From assembly GCF_000786105.1 (NCBI RefSeq), contig NZ_JTEV01000023.1, positions 1-45,450 on the forward strand: a stretch of DNA of 45,450 nt, written 5' to 3'. Below the pieces are notes generated by a model, which made no database searches, was not told where the DNA came from, and was given only the letters and a program-made list of their open reading frames with translations. This DNA is from Bdellovibrio sp. ArHS (GTDB taxonomy: Bacteria; Bdellovibrionota; Bdellovibrionia; Bdellovibrionales; Bdellovibrionaceae). The translations under genes and the position numbers were made by a program. Positions 15,444 to 23,489 of the stretch are shown one piece after another. Position 1 is the first letter of the stretch; each line of letters starts with the position of its first letter.

Positions 15444-16391
15444 CTACCGGTAGTGGTGGCCATTTTCAGGGCTACCTATTGGTGCTACTTGCAAGCCCAA
15501 GTTCGCAAATTCTACGGCAAAGTGCATGGATAAATCCTGAGCATCGCGGACTAACAATGCACCGTCCATTAACAATTCCAGACTGCCGGAAAAATGCGGA
15601 TCCAACGGGTGTCCCGGAACCACCCACACGGGGCGCCCTAGCTGCAGGGATTGTTGGGCCGTAATCAGGGTTCCACTGCGCTTTTTGGCCTCAACTAATA
15701 AGCTGGCCTTCCCAAGTGCTGCGATCAAGCGGTTGCGATGATGAAAGAGGTGCTTATGCATTTTTTGTTCATACGCATACTCGCTTAAAAAGCAACCTCC
15801 ACCATTCAGAATGGGCACCATCCATTCTTGCAAGTTCGCGGGATACAGATGCCCCAACCCCGATGGCAAAACGACAATGGTCGTTGTGTCCTTGCGCAAA
15901 GCCGTTGCATGAGACTTCTGATCAATTCCTCGCGCGCCACCACTGACGACACAGGGCTTTTCTTTTTCGCAAAACAACGCAAATTCTTTTTCCATCCACT
16001 GCATGGATTCAAATGTGGGTTCGCGACTGCCCACCACAGCAAGCGTTCTTTCGGTCAACCAGGCTGCGGACCCTAGGTAGGTTAAAGTCAAAGGCGGCTC
16101 TTCCATCCAATAGCAGGAAGAGGGGTAAAGGGCTTCCCCATAACACAGCATCTGCACCCCTTGAAGTCTTAATCGAACCGTTTCTTCGTAATGCGTTTTA
16201 AAAAGCGCGTGATTCTTCTGCAAAGCTGCAAAAAGATCAGGAACACTTTGTTTTAATTCCGCCAAGAGCGCTTCTGTCGACAGCAGACCCAAACCACCCA
16301 AGGTGCGATAAAGATGCAAAAGTTTTTCTTTATGTGCAGAGTACAAAGGATGAGACTTGATAAGTTGTGATAAAGAATAAAGATCATTCAT
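15444..16391 (-). CDS. dprA: DNA-processing protein DprA (Smf)
   Basis: DprA, 315 residues, loads RecA on incoming single-stranded DNA during natural transformation. The Rossmann-like core is clear: LAVVGSREP, VSGGARGIDQKSHATAL, VVLPSGLGHLYP, FHHRNRLIAALG (FxxRNR motif), LVEAKKRSGTLITAQQSL and VWVVPGHPLD. An N-terminal helical region precedes it. The ATG at 16391 is used; a TTG two codons upstream is less likely. No good ribosome site is seen because the start codon follows within a few bases of the upstream terminator's T-run. With comEC about 3 kb away it supports a DNA-uptake capacity. Confidence 0.93.
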   Translation of the reverse strand: MNDLYSLSQLIKSHPLYSAHKEKLLHLYRTLGGLGLLSTEALLAELKQSVPDLFAALQKNHALFKTHYEETVRLRLQGVQMLCYGEALYPSSCYWMEEPPLTLTYLGSAAWLTERTLAVVGSREPTFESMQWMEKEFALFCEKEKPCVVSGGARGIDQKSHATALRKDTTTIVVLPSGLGHLYPANLQEWMVPILNGGGCFLSEYAYEQKMHKHLFHHRNRLIAALGKASLLVEAKKRSGTLITAQQSLQLGRPVWVVPGHPLDPHFSGSLELLMDGALLVRDAQDLSMHFAVEFANLGLQVAPIGSPENGHHYR

Positions 16392-16393
16392 AA

Positions 16394-16424
16394 ACAAAAA
16401 AACCCTGCAATTCGCAGGGTCCTT
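16394..16424 (-). terminator. Terminator between the LysM gene and dprA
   Basis: The stem ACCCTGC/GCAGGGT (16402-16408/16414-16420), loop AATTC, is followed on the minus strand by seven Ts. Its T-run ends only a few bases before the dprA ATG. Confidence 0.85.
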
Positions 16425-16435
16425 TTGTTTTCCGT

Positions 16436-18019
16436 TTATAATTCAAGATCCAAGTCTTCACTTCCGGATTCCGGTGAACTCCCCGAAGGCGCCGCGGGGG
16501 CTTCCTCAAAATCTTTTTCAAAATCCTGCTCGATGGCGGGCGTTGCCTGGCTGGGCGCCGAAGAGGGCGTCATATTGGTCGCATGGACCGTCGCACTTCC
16601 AACGTAGTCGCCAAGAAGAATATCTTCCGTAGCCCGCGTGATATACGCCGTCGCAAAATTTCCGGATACTTTCACGATCTTCGCAGCACCGATCACACGG
16701 TCATTCATCACCGCTTCATTTTTTTTATTACGAATGCGTTCGTCTGCGTGAATGGCCAGAACCTGCCCCTCCTGCAAACCCTGATTTGTGCCCGCATCTA
16801 AAAATACCAGCGAGTTAGAACCAAAAAGTTTTCGCTTCGCCTCGAAGTGGCCACCCATAATCTTTGCGCCCACGCCGCCGCTAATGGGGCCCGCTGAAGG
16901 ATCAATCATCGGCAACTTACCGGGCGTCAAAACAGCACCGACTTGCACGGGCTGCAGGGACTTTTTAACCATCGCGCGATAGATGTTTTTCTGGCTGTTC
17001 ACTCGTTCCAGAATTTGGATTTCACCTTGAACCTCAACCATAAAACCGCTGCGACCTTTTTGCGCCGGGTCCGGAACCGTGCCGACATTCTTTTGCGCGA
17101 CATATTCCTGACCTGCACTGCCGTTATCCAACTGAACAAAAACATACTGGTATTCGCCGGCGGTTTTCATTTCAAGCTCGGCCGCTGTCACCACACCCGC
17201 TCCGTACGCGGGCGTATCCTGAATATAGTATTCAAGGTATTCCATGGCGGTCGGAAACTTTGTTTTAGGAAGCTCTACTTGCAACTGTACTTTCGTTTCC
17301 GCCAAAGTTCCCATGCGATACATCGGCAAACTGTTGGGCAGTGTCTTTAAAAGAGGAACGCGTTTTCGTCCCCGCGGAATCGAAGCTCCCGCCGTGGACG
17401 CAGCCGTCTCGTCTTTGTCCTTTTCGGCTTTTTGATTGATCAGAGCGGTTTCTCCGACGTCCAAAGTTGGCGCATCATCCATGCTTCCTGGAAAAAACTG
17501 GACGCTCATTCCCGGGTCAATCTCATGGGGATTTAAAATCTGGCCTTTATTCAAAGACCAAATCTTTGGCCAAAACAAAGGGTCACCGAAAAAGGTCGTT
17601 GAAATGCCTGACAGCGTGTCGCCCTTTTGCACCTGATAGGTTTCGGATTCACGCGCGCCCACAGCCTTTTCCCAGGCTTCAACCGGAGTGGGCTGCTCAT
17701 TGTAGGTTTTGTAAATTCGATGAAATTCCGCCTCGCGAGAATAATCGGGCTCATTGCCACCAAAGGCCGTCGGAGCCGTGTCTGTCGCCGCCGGAGGTAC
17801 ATCCACTGTCGCCGGAGGTGGCGCATCCAGGGATTCCTGTCCTGGCTCCGGGATCTCTTTAAACTCTGGCACGGAGGGCTCGACCGTTTGTTGTGGCGCC
17901 TGAGGCTCAAGCACATCCAAAGGATCAGACTCCCAAGCTGCGTCAGGGGGTGTGTCCTGCGCCTGAGCAACAAGAGCACAAAAAATCATGGTTAAAAGAA
18001 CAGAGAACTTTTTCTTCAT
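16436..18019 (-). CDS. Secreted LysM-domain protein
   Basis: This is a 527-residue exported protein. The signal peptide ends near ALVAQAQ. A Pro/Glu/Asp-rich linker covers ~20-110. One LysM peptidoglycan-binding domain (~130-180) reads ETYQVQKGDTLSGISTTFFG and WPKIWSLNKG with a GMSVQFFPG end. The long C-terminal region (~215-510) has beta-rich repeats and an acidic tail rich in Ser, Glu and Asp; I do not recognise it. It likely binds the cell wall and links it to other envelope parts. The ATG at 18019 follows AAGGATG; a GTG lies one codon upstream. It is in an operon with the TPR gene (28 bp upstream). Confidence 0.85.
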   Translation of the reverse strand: MKKKFSVLLTMIFCALVAQAQDTPPDAAWESDPLDVLEPQAPQQTVEPSVPEFKEIPEPGQESLDAPPPATVDVPPAATDTAPTAFGGNEPDYSREAEFHRIYKTYNEQPTPVEAWEKAVGARESETYQVQKGDTLSGISTTFFGDPLFWPKIWSLNKGQILNPHEIDPGMSVQFFPGSMDDAPTLDVGETALINQKAEKDKDETAASTAGASIPRGRKRVPLLKTLPNSLPMYRMGTLAETKVQLQVELPKTKFPTAMEYLEYYIQDTPAYGAGVVTAAELEMKTAGEYQYVFVQLDNGSAGQEYVAQKNVGTVPDPAQKGRSGFMVEVQGEIQILERVNSQKNIYRAMVKKSLQPVQVGAVLTPGKLPMIDPSAGPISGGVGAKIMGGHFEAKRKLFGSNSLVFLDAGTNQGLQEGQVLAIHADERIRNKKNEAVMNDRVIGAAKIVKVSGNFATAYITRATEDILLGDYVGSATVHATNMTPSSAPSQATPAIEQDFEKDFEEAPAAPSGSSPESGSEDLDLEL

Positions 18020-18047
18020 CACTTATGCATCCTTGCGAAGTGAATTC

Positions 18048-18575
18048 TTATTTCGTCATTCTGATTTCAGCATCGGCACGGAACGACTCCGGACTGCCGG
18101 GGTATTTGGTGCGTACTTCCTTCAGCGTCAACAGTGCGTATTCGGGAAGATTCATGCGTTTATACGTCATGGCCTTAGCGAACTTCGCGGCAACGACCTT
18201 ATTACTCAAGGGATATTCTTTTTCGATGCGCGCAAAATACTTTATCGCTTCGGCAAAGTTGTTATGATCCACCGCCATGCGCCCCGCTAAAAACAGCGCG
18301 TTGTCAGCGTAGGAACTTTGTGGAAAACGAGACAGCAAACTTTGCAGCCGACTCTTAAATGCAATTTCATCATCGTTCTGATATGCGCTTACCATTTCAG
18401 CATAGAGTGTGATGTCATTTTCTTTAGAAATGTCTTTTCCTGTCAGCTCGACAAGCAAAGACTCTTGCTGCAAATCTTTGGCGGACATTTTTTGGGAAGA
18501 CGCTCCAGGCTTTGCAAATACCGTCAATGGCAGGGTCACAAGCACCGTTGCTGCTAATCGTCTAAGTTGCTTCAT
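18048..18575 (-). CDS. Secreted TPR-repeat protein, YbgF/BamD-like
   Basis: The protein has 175 residues with a signal peptide (MKQLRRLAATVLVTLPLTVFA). The mature part has TPR-like helical pairs: SSYADNALFLAGRMAVDHNNF, AEAIKYFARIEKEYPLSNK and YALLTLKEVRTKYPGSPE, the pattern of CpoB/YbgF and BamD-type periplasmic adaptors. It has no lipobox Cys, so it is probably soluble in the periplasm. Start 18575 follows GAGG; a start five codons upstream is possible. It precedes the LysM gene by 28 bp, and the two products likely work together at the cell wall. Confidence 0.75.
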   Translation of the reverse strand: MKQLRRLAATVLVTLPLTVFAKPGASSQKMSAKDLQQESLLVELTGKDISKENDITLYAEMVSAYQNDDEIAFKSRLQSLLSRFPQSSYADNALFLAGRMAVDHNNFAEAIKYFARIEKEYPLSNKVVAAKFAKAMTYKRMNLPEYALLTLKEVRTKYPGSPESFRADAEIRMTK

Positions 18576-18721
18576 CTCTCGACACCTCATGATCTTTGCT
18601 CAGTATGACACGCAATGAGAAGTGCAAACAAGCAGGAGTTATCCACATAAAATGTTGAGTTATTGTAATGCTAGACCTTAGACCTGTTCATTTTCAAGGG
18701 TTTCAGCGAAATGCATATTCC

Positions 18722-18796
18722 TTAAGCATAGCTTAAACATTTGTTTTTACTTACAAAAATGAAATTACAGCGACGTAATTAAGCTGTCAAATTTCA
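18722..18796 (+). promoter_or_regulatory. Inverted repeats in the 315-bp region upstream of comEC
   Basis: The gap 18576-18890 contains no gene. It holds a perfect TTAAGC/GCTTAA repeat (18722-18727/18731-18736). It also holds two mutually exclusive hairpins: AATTAC/GTAATT (18763-18768/18775-18780), and a longer one pairing TGAAATTACAGC (18760-18771) with GCTGT-CA-AATTTCA (18783-18796) over a 2-nt bulge. A TTATCCACA sequence at 18639-18647 matches a DnaA box, but only one copy is present. These may regulate comEC or the divergent TPR operon. Confidence 0.35.
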
Positions 18797-18890
18797 GATC
18801 TTAAAATCCGACCTCAGGAGACGCGCGGACCTCATGACAGAATATTTTAGAAATTAGGTGCGTCATTAAATTTGCTAACTATTTGGAACC

Positions 18891-19793
18891 ATGATTGTTC
18901 TTCTTCTCTTTGCACTGAGCTTAAGCACACCCGCTTCTCCTAATTTGCTGATAAACACATCAATTTTCAGTCAGAAAATTCAGACAAAATGTTCACAACA
19001 TCTGCCAAAAGAGTCTCACCATGTTGAAGCTTTAAACTCTTTAGTTTGTGGTGAAAAAATCACAGATAAAAATTTGCGCGAAAATCTGCAAAAAACATCG
19101 CTGATTCATATCTTCGTGGTGTCTGGTTCGCATCTTCTTTTGCTTGATGAACTCTTAGGCATTTTACGAATTCCATTCTATGTAAGATTTTTCTTTATGA
19201 GTTTTTACTCTATACTGATCGGATGGCAGGCGCCGGCGGTACGCGCACTTCTGGGGTTAGGCCTGCGCCGAGTCTTTAAACACTCACGCCTGTTCTTTCC
19301 TAGGGATCTCAGTGTGCTTCTGACAGGAGCTGCGGCTCTGATTCTGTTTCCCGCCTGGTGGTCGTCGTGGTCCTTTCTTATGAGCTGGTGCGCGGCTTTA
19401 GCTTTAACCACACCCGATGTCTTGCGCATCAAAAGTTCTTGGACACGAGGATTTTTAACACAGTTTTCGATTTTCTTTTTGATGTGTGCGCCGCTGTGGG
19501 GAATCGGAAGTCTGCATCCGCTGAGCATCGTCTATAATTTATTTTTGGCCCCGGCCATCTCGTACATACTTTTACCATTAAGCTTTCTGACGGTGCTCTG
19601 CCCTGATCTTGTCCCGGCCTTCGATTTCGTGATGGAACTTTTTGCGAAATCTCTGCCGGTGCTTTCTGAGCCCATCTCGCTCACCGTTCGCCCGCCGCCG
19701 ACAATTCCACTGCTCTGGGGGTGGCTTTTGTTCTGGCACTTATGTTTTCATTTTTTGCGCCTGCATTTATGGCAGGGAAAAGACTTAAGATGA
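18891..19793 (+). CDS. comEC: ComEC/Rec2 competence channel domain (separate gene)
   Basis: This 300-residue membrane protein corresponds to the central Competence domain of ComEC, the inner-membrane channel for transforming DNA. The signature HIFVVSGSHLLLL (usually HLLAVSGLH) lies near residue 75, followed by about seven hydrophobic helices and an APAISYILLPLSF segment typical of the family. The usual N-terminal DUF4131/OB part is short or absent, and the C-terminal metallo-beta-lactamase domain is a separate gene overlapping by 4 bp (ATGA). Full-length ComEC proteins are about 700-800 residues in one chain. GGAA precedes the ATG. Confidence 0.85.
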   Translation: MIVLLLFALSLSTPASPNLLINTSIFSQKIQTKCSQHLPKESHHVEALNSLVCGEKITDKNLRENLQKTSLIHIFVVSGSHLLLLDELLGILRIPFYVRFFFMSFYSILIGWQAPAVRALLGLGLRRVFKHSRLFFPRDLSVLLTGAAALILFPAWWSSWSFLMSWCAALALTTPDVLRIKSSWTRGFLTQFSIFFLMCAPLWGIGSLHPLSIVYNLFLAPAISYILLPLSFLTVLCPDLVPAFDFVMELFAKSLPVLSEPISLTVRPPPTIPLLWGWLLFWHLCFHFLRLHLWQGKDLR

Positions 19794-20506
19794 AGTACCT
19801 GGTTTTTCTGTTGGTGTTTGCCAGCCCCAGTCTGAATCGGGATATTCCCGCGCGATCTTATTTTGTTGTCTGGAACGTGGGACAAGGGCAATGGCTCACG
19901 GCCATCACACCCGCAAGTTGCCATCACTTTGACATGGGCGGCGAATTTTTCCCCTGGCAAAAAATCATCTTCCAGTGTGCGCAGAAAGAAAACTTTGTTT
20001 TTCTTAGTCACTGGGATTGGGATCACATCGGCGCTTTGAACCAATTCAAAAACATGACTCGTTTGCAGAAATTATGTATTCAATTGCGTCCCCGTGGCAA
20101 AACCTCGGGGCGAAAGGCCCGCTTATTAAGTTCCTATTTAGACTGCCCGGTGCAGTTCAAAGGGGCTGTGTGGTCGACTCAAAGCCCGCGCAACACTAAC
20201 GAACAGAGTCATGTGATAGCCTTTAACAGCTACCTCATTCCCGGCGACTCCACCTCGGCACAGGAAAAAAAGTGGAGCACCCTCAGCGCTTTTCGGCAAG
20301 CTCGCGTCCTGATTCTAGGTCATCACGGCAGTCAAACCTCGACGTCGAAAGAACTTTTAGACTCTTTACCCGCACTTCGCATGAGCGTCGCTTCCGCACG
20401 ATGGGCACGTTATCGACATCCCCACAGTCAAGTTCAGTGGCGCCTGCAAAAGAAAAAGGTTCCCCTGCTACGCACAGAGGACTGGGGTAACATTTGGTTC
20501 GAATAG
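19790..20506 (+). CDS. ComEC-type metallo-beta-lactamase domain protein (separate gene)
   Basis: This 238-residue protein is the C-terminal half of ComEC as its own gene. After a signal-like start (MKYLVFLLVFASPS) it has WNVGQGQ, the ComEC 'DVGQGd' motif, HHFDMGG, the metal-binding LSHWDWDHIG (H74, D76, D78, H79), PGDS and LGHHGSQTSTS. The domain is thought to degrade the non-transforming DNA strand. The ATG overlaps the upstream TGA, so the two parts are coupled. The hydrophobic start suggests export or membrane anchoring, matching the topology of the domain in fused ComEC. It is convergent with the esterase gene, 3 bp apart. Confidence 0.85.
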   Translation: MKYLVFLLVFASPSLNRDIPARSYFVVWNVGQGQWLTAITPASCHHFDMGGEFFPWQKIIFQCAQKENFVFLSHWDWDHIGALNQFKNMTRLQKLCIQLRPRGKTSGRKARLLSSYLDCPVQFKGAVWSTQSPRNTNEQSHVIAFNSYLIPGDSTSAQEKKWSTLSAFRQARVLILGHHGSQTSTSKELLDSLPALRMSVASARWARYRHPHSQVQWRLQKKKVPLLRTEDWGNIWFE

Positions 20507-20509
20507 CGT

Positions 20510-21508
20510 TTAAGGAGCGATGATGGTCTGAAGCATTTTTTTAATGGCGTGCATCTGTTTTCCTGATTGGGTCATGTAATCAGGCCCGGTAAAACCGAAC
20601 CAATCCCAACACGCATAGGGGTTGTCCTTGGAAATTTTGGCGGACTGAGGATAAAGAATGATGATGTTGTTCGTTTCCGCCCATTCGTTATAGCCCGCCA
20701 AGGACACAAACTTATCTTGAATAAAGTCAGGATTCATTTGGCAGCCATGCAGCGCTATGTGCAATCGGCATTTCGCGCCTTGCGCGCAAGCAGCGGGGAC
20801 GTACACCCAGCCCTCACCGTAAAGAGGTGTATTTTCATCGCCAAAATCTTTTTGGTTAAACTTTATTAAATGCGAAGATTGAGCAAAGCCGCGAGCCTGA
20901 AGTTGGCCATAAGCCGCTTGAAGAATATCCCCAGCAAGATCAAAGTTACATTTCAACAGCCAGGGCAAAAAGCCCATCTGACAAGGATTTCCAGCATTCA
21001 AAGTGGGAAAGCCATGCGCGGCTTCAATGGATTTTTCGGTGAAAACTTGCGCAGAAGGAACAAATTGCCGATAAAATTCTTCCAGTTTTTCACCATTTCC
21101 AGGATGAATCACACCGTCCTTGGGACTGGCGAAGATATAGATATTTTGACGCTGCAAATGCGCGACGGAATCAATAGCTCCAACCTGTGCCAATCGTTTG
21201 ACTTCTTCCACTTGCACCAGAGTGTTGATATTTTCCGGCTGCTTCATGCACCAAGTTTGCGCTTTTTGCGAGTCCCCTTCGGCGCACCAATAAATACCGC
21301 CAGCCACACTCGCGACCGCGACAAAATCCCGAGAATAGGCAACCCCCATCTGCACCGCCATAAATCCCCCCGAAGACACTCCAGAGATGCTGACGGCCTG
21401 CTTATCAATATTGTAAGCCTGCAAAGGCTCGACCTGAGCTGTCGGTGGCTCCGCGCCCTGAAAAGCGAAAGCGAAGGAAATAAAAAGAACGGCCAGAGAT
21501 GAGTTCAT
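20510..21508 (-). CDS. Secreted PHB depolymerase-like esterase
   Basis: The protein has 332 residues. A signal peptide (MNSSLAVLFISFAFAFQGAE) precedes an alpha/beta hydrolase domain. The lipase box is SGVSSGG with nucleophile Ser45; IFASPKDGVI likely carries the acid and AAHGFPT the catalytic His. LHGCQM and a final CWDWFG segment are typical of the PHB depolymerase/feruloyl esterase family. It probably hydrolyses extracellular polyhydroxyalkanoate or similar esters, for example polymer taken from other bacteria; the substrate is inferred. The start follows AAGGGG. Confidence 0.87.
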   Translation of the reverse strand: MNSSLAVLFISFAFAFQGAEPPTAQVEPLQAYNIDKQAVSISGVSSGGFMAVQMGVAYSRDFVAVASVAGGIYWCAEGDSQKAQTWCMKQPENINTLVQVEEVKRLAQVGAIDSVAHLQRQNIYIFASPKDGVIHPGNGEKLEEFYRQFVPSAQVFTEKSIEAAHGFPTLNAGNPCQMGFLPWLLKCNFDLAGDILQAAYGQLQARGFAQSSHLIKFNQKDFGDENTPLYGEGWVYVPAACAQGAKCRLHIALHGCQMNPDFIQDKFVSLAGYNEWAETNNIIILYPQSAKISKDNPYACWDWFGFTGPDYMTQSGKQMHAIKKMLQTIIAP

Positions 21509-21644
21509 AATTCAACCCCTTGAACTCTTAAAGTCTTGGTGTTCCGCGAGATGTTGTCAACGATACTACGGGATGTTTGCTCACAAGATGTGTCACTTTC
21601 CTTTCCTCTTTGCATGGCTTCGTGTTGAAAAGACGGCTTAAGAG

Positions 21645-21666
21645 AACTTGAGTAAGGACTCAAGTT
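21645..21666 (+). promoter_or_regulatory. Perfect 9-bp hairpin upstream of a small secreted protein
   Basis: AACTTGAGT and ACTCAAGTT are separated by AAGG and end 37 nt before the ATG at 21704. No T-run follows, so it is not a simple terminator. It may be a 5' UTR stabiliser or an operator. Confidence 0.4.
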
Positions 21667-21703
21667 TGCAAGAGACAACTGTAACGTTTTTCAGGAGGAA
21701 CAA

Positions 21704-22048
21704 ATGAAAGCTTTATTAATGGTTCTGACGCTGACCCTGGCCGTGCCCTCGGCTTTCGCAGATGGAACTATTTTTTGCACGGGTCTAAGCCCAGACGACG
21801 GACAACGCCACGATATTCTTCGGATCGAACCGGAGGATATTTATCTCCTGACCGTCACAGGACAGGAGCGTTTCCTGACTTCGCGAAAGGAAACCACGAA
21901 CGAATGGATCTTTGGAAACTCGAAGTACCTGGTTACACTCAATCACCCCCGAAAAAACTTCACTCAGGAAGAGCGCGCCACGGGCAACCAAAAAGTCTAC
22001 ACAGACACCCGTTGCCGTTATAATGGCGAGCCTGATGAGGGATGGTAG
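21704..22048 (+). CDS. Small secreted protein of unknown function
   Basis: The protein has 114 residues with a clear signal peptide (MKALLMVLTLTLAVPSAFA). The mature protein of ~95 residues has two Cys (in TIFCTG and TRCRYN) that may form a disulfide, and a beta-rich composition (DIYLLTVTGQERFLT). I do not recognise a family. It has an excellent ribosome site (CAGGAGGA), a hairpin leader and a terminator right after it, so it is a well-delimited single gene. Confidence 0.8.
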   Translation: MKALLMVLTLTLAVPSAFADGTIFCTGLSPDDGQRHDILRIEPEDIYLLTVTGQERFLTSRKETTNEWIFGNSKYLVTLNHPRKNFTQEERATGNQKVYTDTRCRYNGEPDEGW

Positions 22049-22055
22049 AAATAAA

Positions 22056-22081
22056 AAAAGCCCGGTTTCCACCGGGCTTTT
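22056..22081. terminator. Bidirectional terminator
   Basis: The stem GCCCGGT/ACCGGGC (22060-22066/22071-22077), loop TTCC, has Ts after it on both strands (four on plus, seven on minus). It separates the small secreted protein gene from ald. Confidence 0.9.
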
Positions 22082-22105
22082 ACTGTCTTTATTTAAAACT
22101 TAGAA

Positions 22106-23212
22106 TTAACCGCGATAAGGTTTGTATTCCATGTGCAGATCTTTAGCGACCGGCTCATAACAAACGTGACCGCCGTATGTGTTAAGACCTTTCAACAACG
22201 CCGGAGATTTCGCAACAGCGTCTTCAACACCCATCGCCGCCAACATCGAACCGTAACGAGACGTCACATTCGTAAGAGCGTAAGTGGACGTTCTAGGCAC
22301 CACACCTGGCATGTTTGGCACGCAGTAATGGATGACACCATCAACTTCGTAAGTTGGGTTTTGATGAGACGTCGGACGGCAAGTTTCGATACAACCACCT
22401 TGGTCCACAGCCACGTCAACGACCACAGAACCTTTAGACATAGAAGAGATCATGTCTTTAGAAACAAGAGTCGGAGCTTTGTGACCTGTGATCAAAACGC
22501 CACCGATAACTAGATCAGAGTCTTTCACTGAATCTTCGATGTTTTTTGCATTCGAGAACAAAGTCATGCAACGACCTTGGAAGATATCATCAAGGTATTC
22601 AAGGCGAGCAGTATTTACGTCAAGGATCGTGACAGAAGCCCCTAGACCCACCGCCATTTTCGCCGCGTTCGTACCAACAACGCCACCACCAATGATCGTG
22701 ACTTTAGCAGGTTTAACACCGGTCACGCCGCCAAGAAGAATCCCTTTGCCGCCATGATCTTTTTGCAAATAGAAAGCACCGATTTGCGTCGCCATACGAC
22801 CGGCAACTTCAGACATAGGTGTCAACAACGGCAAAGAGCCATTATCCAACTGGATTGTTTCGTAAGCGATCGCTTTGACTTTGCGTTCAACAAGAACTTT
22901 CGTCAATTTAGGTTCCGCCGCCAAGTGCAGATAAGTGTAAAGAATTTGATTTTCCTTCATCAACTCGTATTCGTCTGGAAGTGGCTCTTTCACTTTTTGG
23001 ATCATGTCCGCTTTCGCGTACACTTCTTTTTTAGTGTCGATGATTTTCGCGCCGGCTTTTTCGTATTGTTCGTTTGAAATACCAGAACCAACACCCGCGT
23101 CTTTTTCAACGATGACAGTGTGGCCTTCTTTCACGTACTGGCGTACGCCTGCTTCTGTGATACCTACACGGTTCTCAGAAATTTTAATTTCCTTCGGAAT
23201 ACCGATAATCAT
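22106..23212 (-). CDS. ald: Alanine dehydrogenase
   Basis: Ald, 368 residues, catalyses NAD-linked interconversion of alanine with pyruvate and ammonia. Motifs: [17 protein letters not shown] start, [35 protein letters not shown] (catalytic His), the Rossmann site [16 protein letters not shown], and [12 protein letters not shown]. Length and sequence are normal. In a proteolytic, amino-acid-consuming bacterium it would feed alanine into central metabolism. AGGAG precedes the ATG. Upstream on the minus strand TTGCAT and CATAGT spaced by 16 bp are a weak possible promoter. Confidence 0.95.
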   Translation of the reverse strand: MIIGIPKEIKISENRVGITEAGVRQYVKEGHTVIVEKDAGVGSGISNEQYEKAGAKIIDTKKEVYAKADMIQKVKEPLPDEYELMKENQILYTYLHLAAEPKLTKVLVERKVKAIAYETIQLDNGSLPLLTPMSEVAGRMATQIGAFYLQKDHGGKGILLGGVTGVKPAKVTIIGGGVVGTNAAKMAVGLGASVTILDVNTARLEYLDDIFQGRCMTLFSNAKNIEDSVKDSDLVIGGVLITGHKAPTLVSKDMISSMSKGSVVVDVAVDQGGCIETCRPTSHQNPTYEVDGVIHYCVPNMPGVVPRTSTYALTNVTSRYGSMLAAMGVEDAVAKSPALLKGLNTYGGHVCYEPVAKDLHMEYKPYRG

Positions 23213-23347
23213 ATTTGCTCCTGTAAGGTGACATCAAAATCACCTCATTTTTGTCTTTTGTGATGACTCCGGAACTATGCCAGAAAGACCATAAAATGCA
23301 AGTCGACCAGGCATCGCTTTAGCTGTCACGTTGCGTAAAGAACTTCG

Positions 23348-23447
23348 ACAGCAACTCCTGCCATTTTACGGCCTTTTTTCCTTACGAGCGTCGCCAAATC
23401 GAATAAATCCGATTTAGCGCCTAAAAAAGTGGCAAAGGAGTTGCTGT
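23348..23447. repeat. Long imperfect hairpin / inverted repeat
   Basis: ACAGCAACTCC (23348-23358) pairs perfectly with GGAGTTGCTGT (23437-23447). The stem continues after an AA bulge with TGCCATTTT (23359-23367) against AAAGTGGCA (23426-23434), one G-T wobble, giving about 20 bp in all. Inside lies a second hairpin, AAATCG/CGATTT (23396-23401/23410-23415). It sits between the divergent ald and the secreted NlpC/P60-like gene. It could be a structured leader, an operator or a MITE-like insertion. Confidence 0.55.
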
Positions 23448-23489
23448 AGTACATTCGTGCAAAAAACAACGGATGTATTGGAGAAATTT

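Noticed and set aside
16394-16424. A bidirectional reading of the terminator between the LysM gene and dprA
   Set aside because: No plus-strand gene ends nearby, and the plus-side T-run is interrupted, so only the minus-strand role is supported.
18639-18647. TTATCCACA, a perfect DnaA-box match, as a sign of a replication origin
   Set aside because: Only one box is present, with no cluster of boxes, no adjacent dnaA, dnaN or gidA, and no clear AT-rich unwinding element tied to it.
19721-19789. An earlier start for the ComEC metallo-beta-lactamase gene at 19721
   Set aside because: It overlaps the channel gene by over 70 bp and lacks the ATGA coupling; the start at 19790 gives a signal-like N-terminus.
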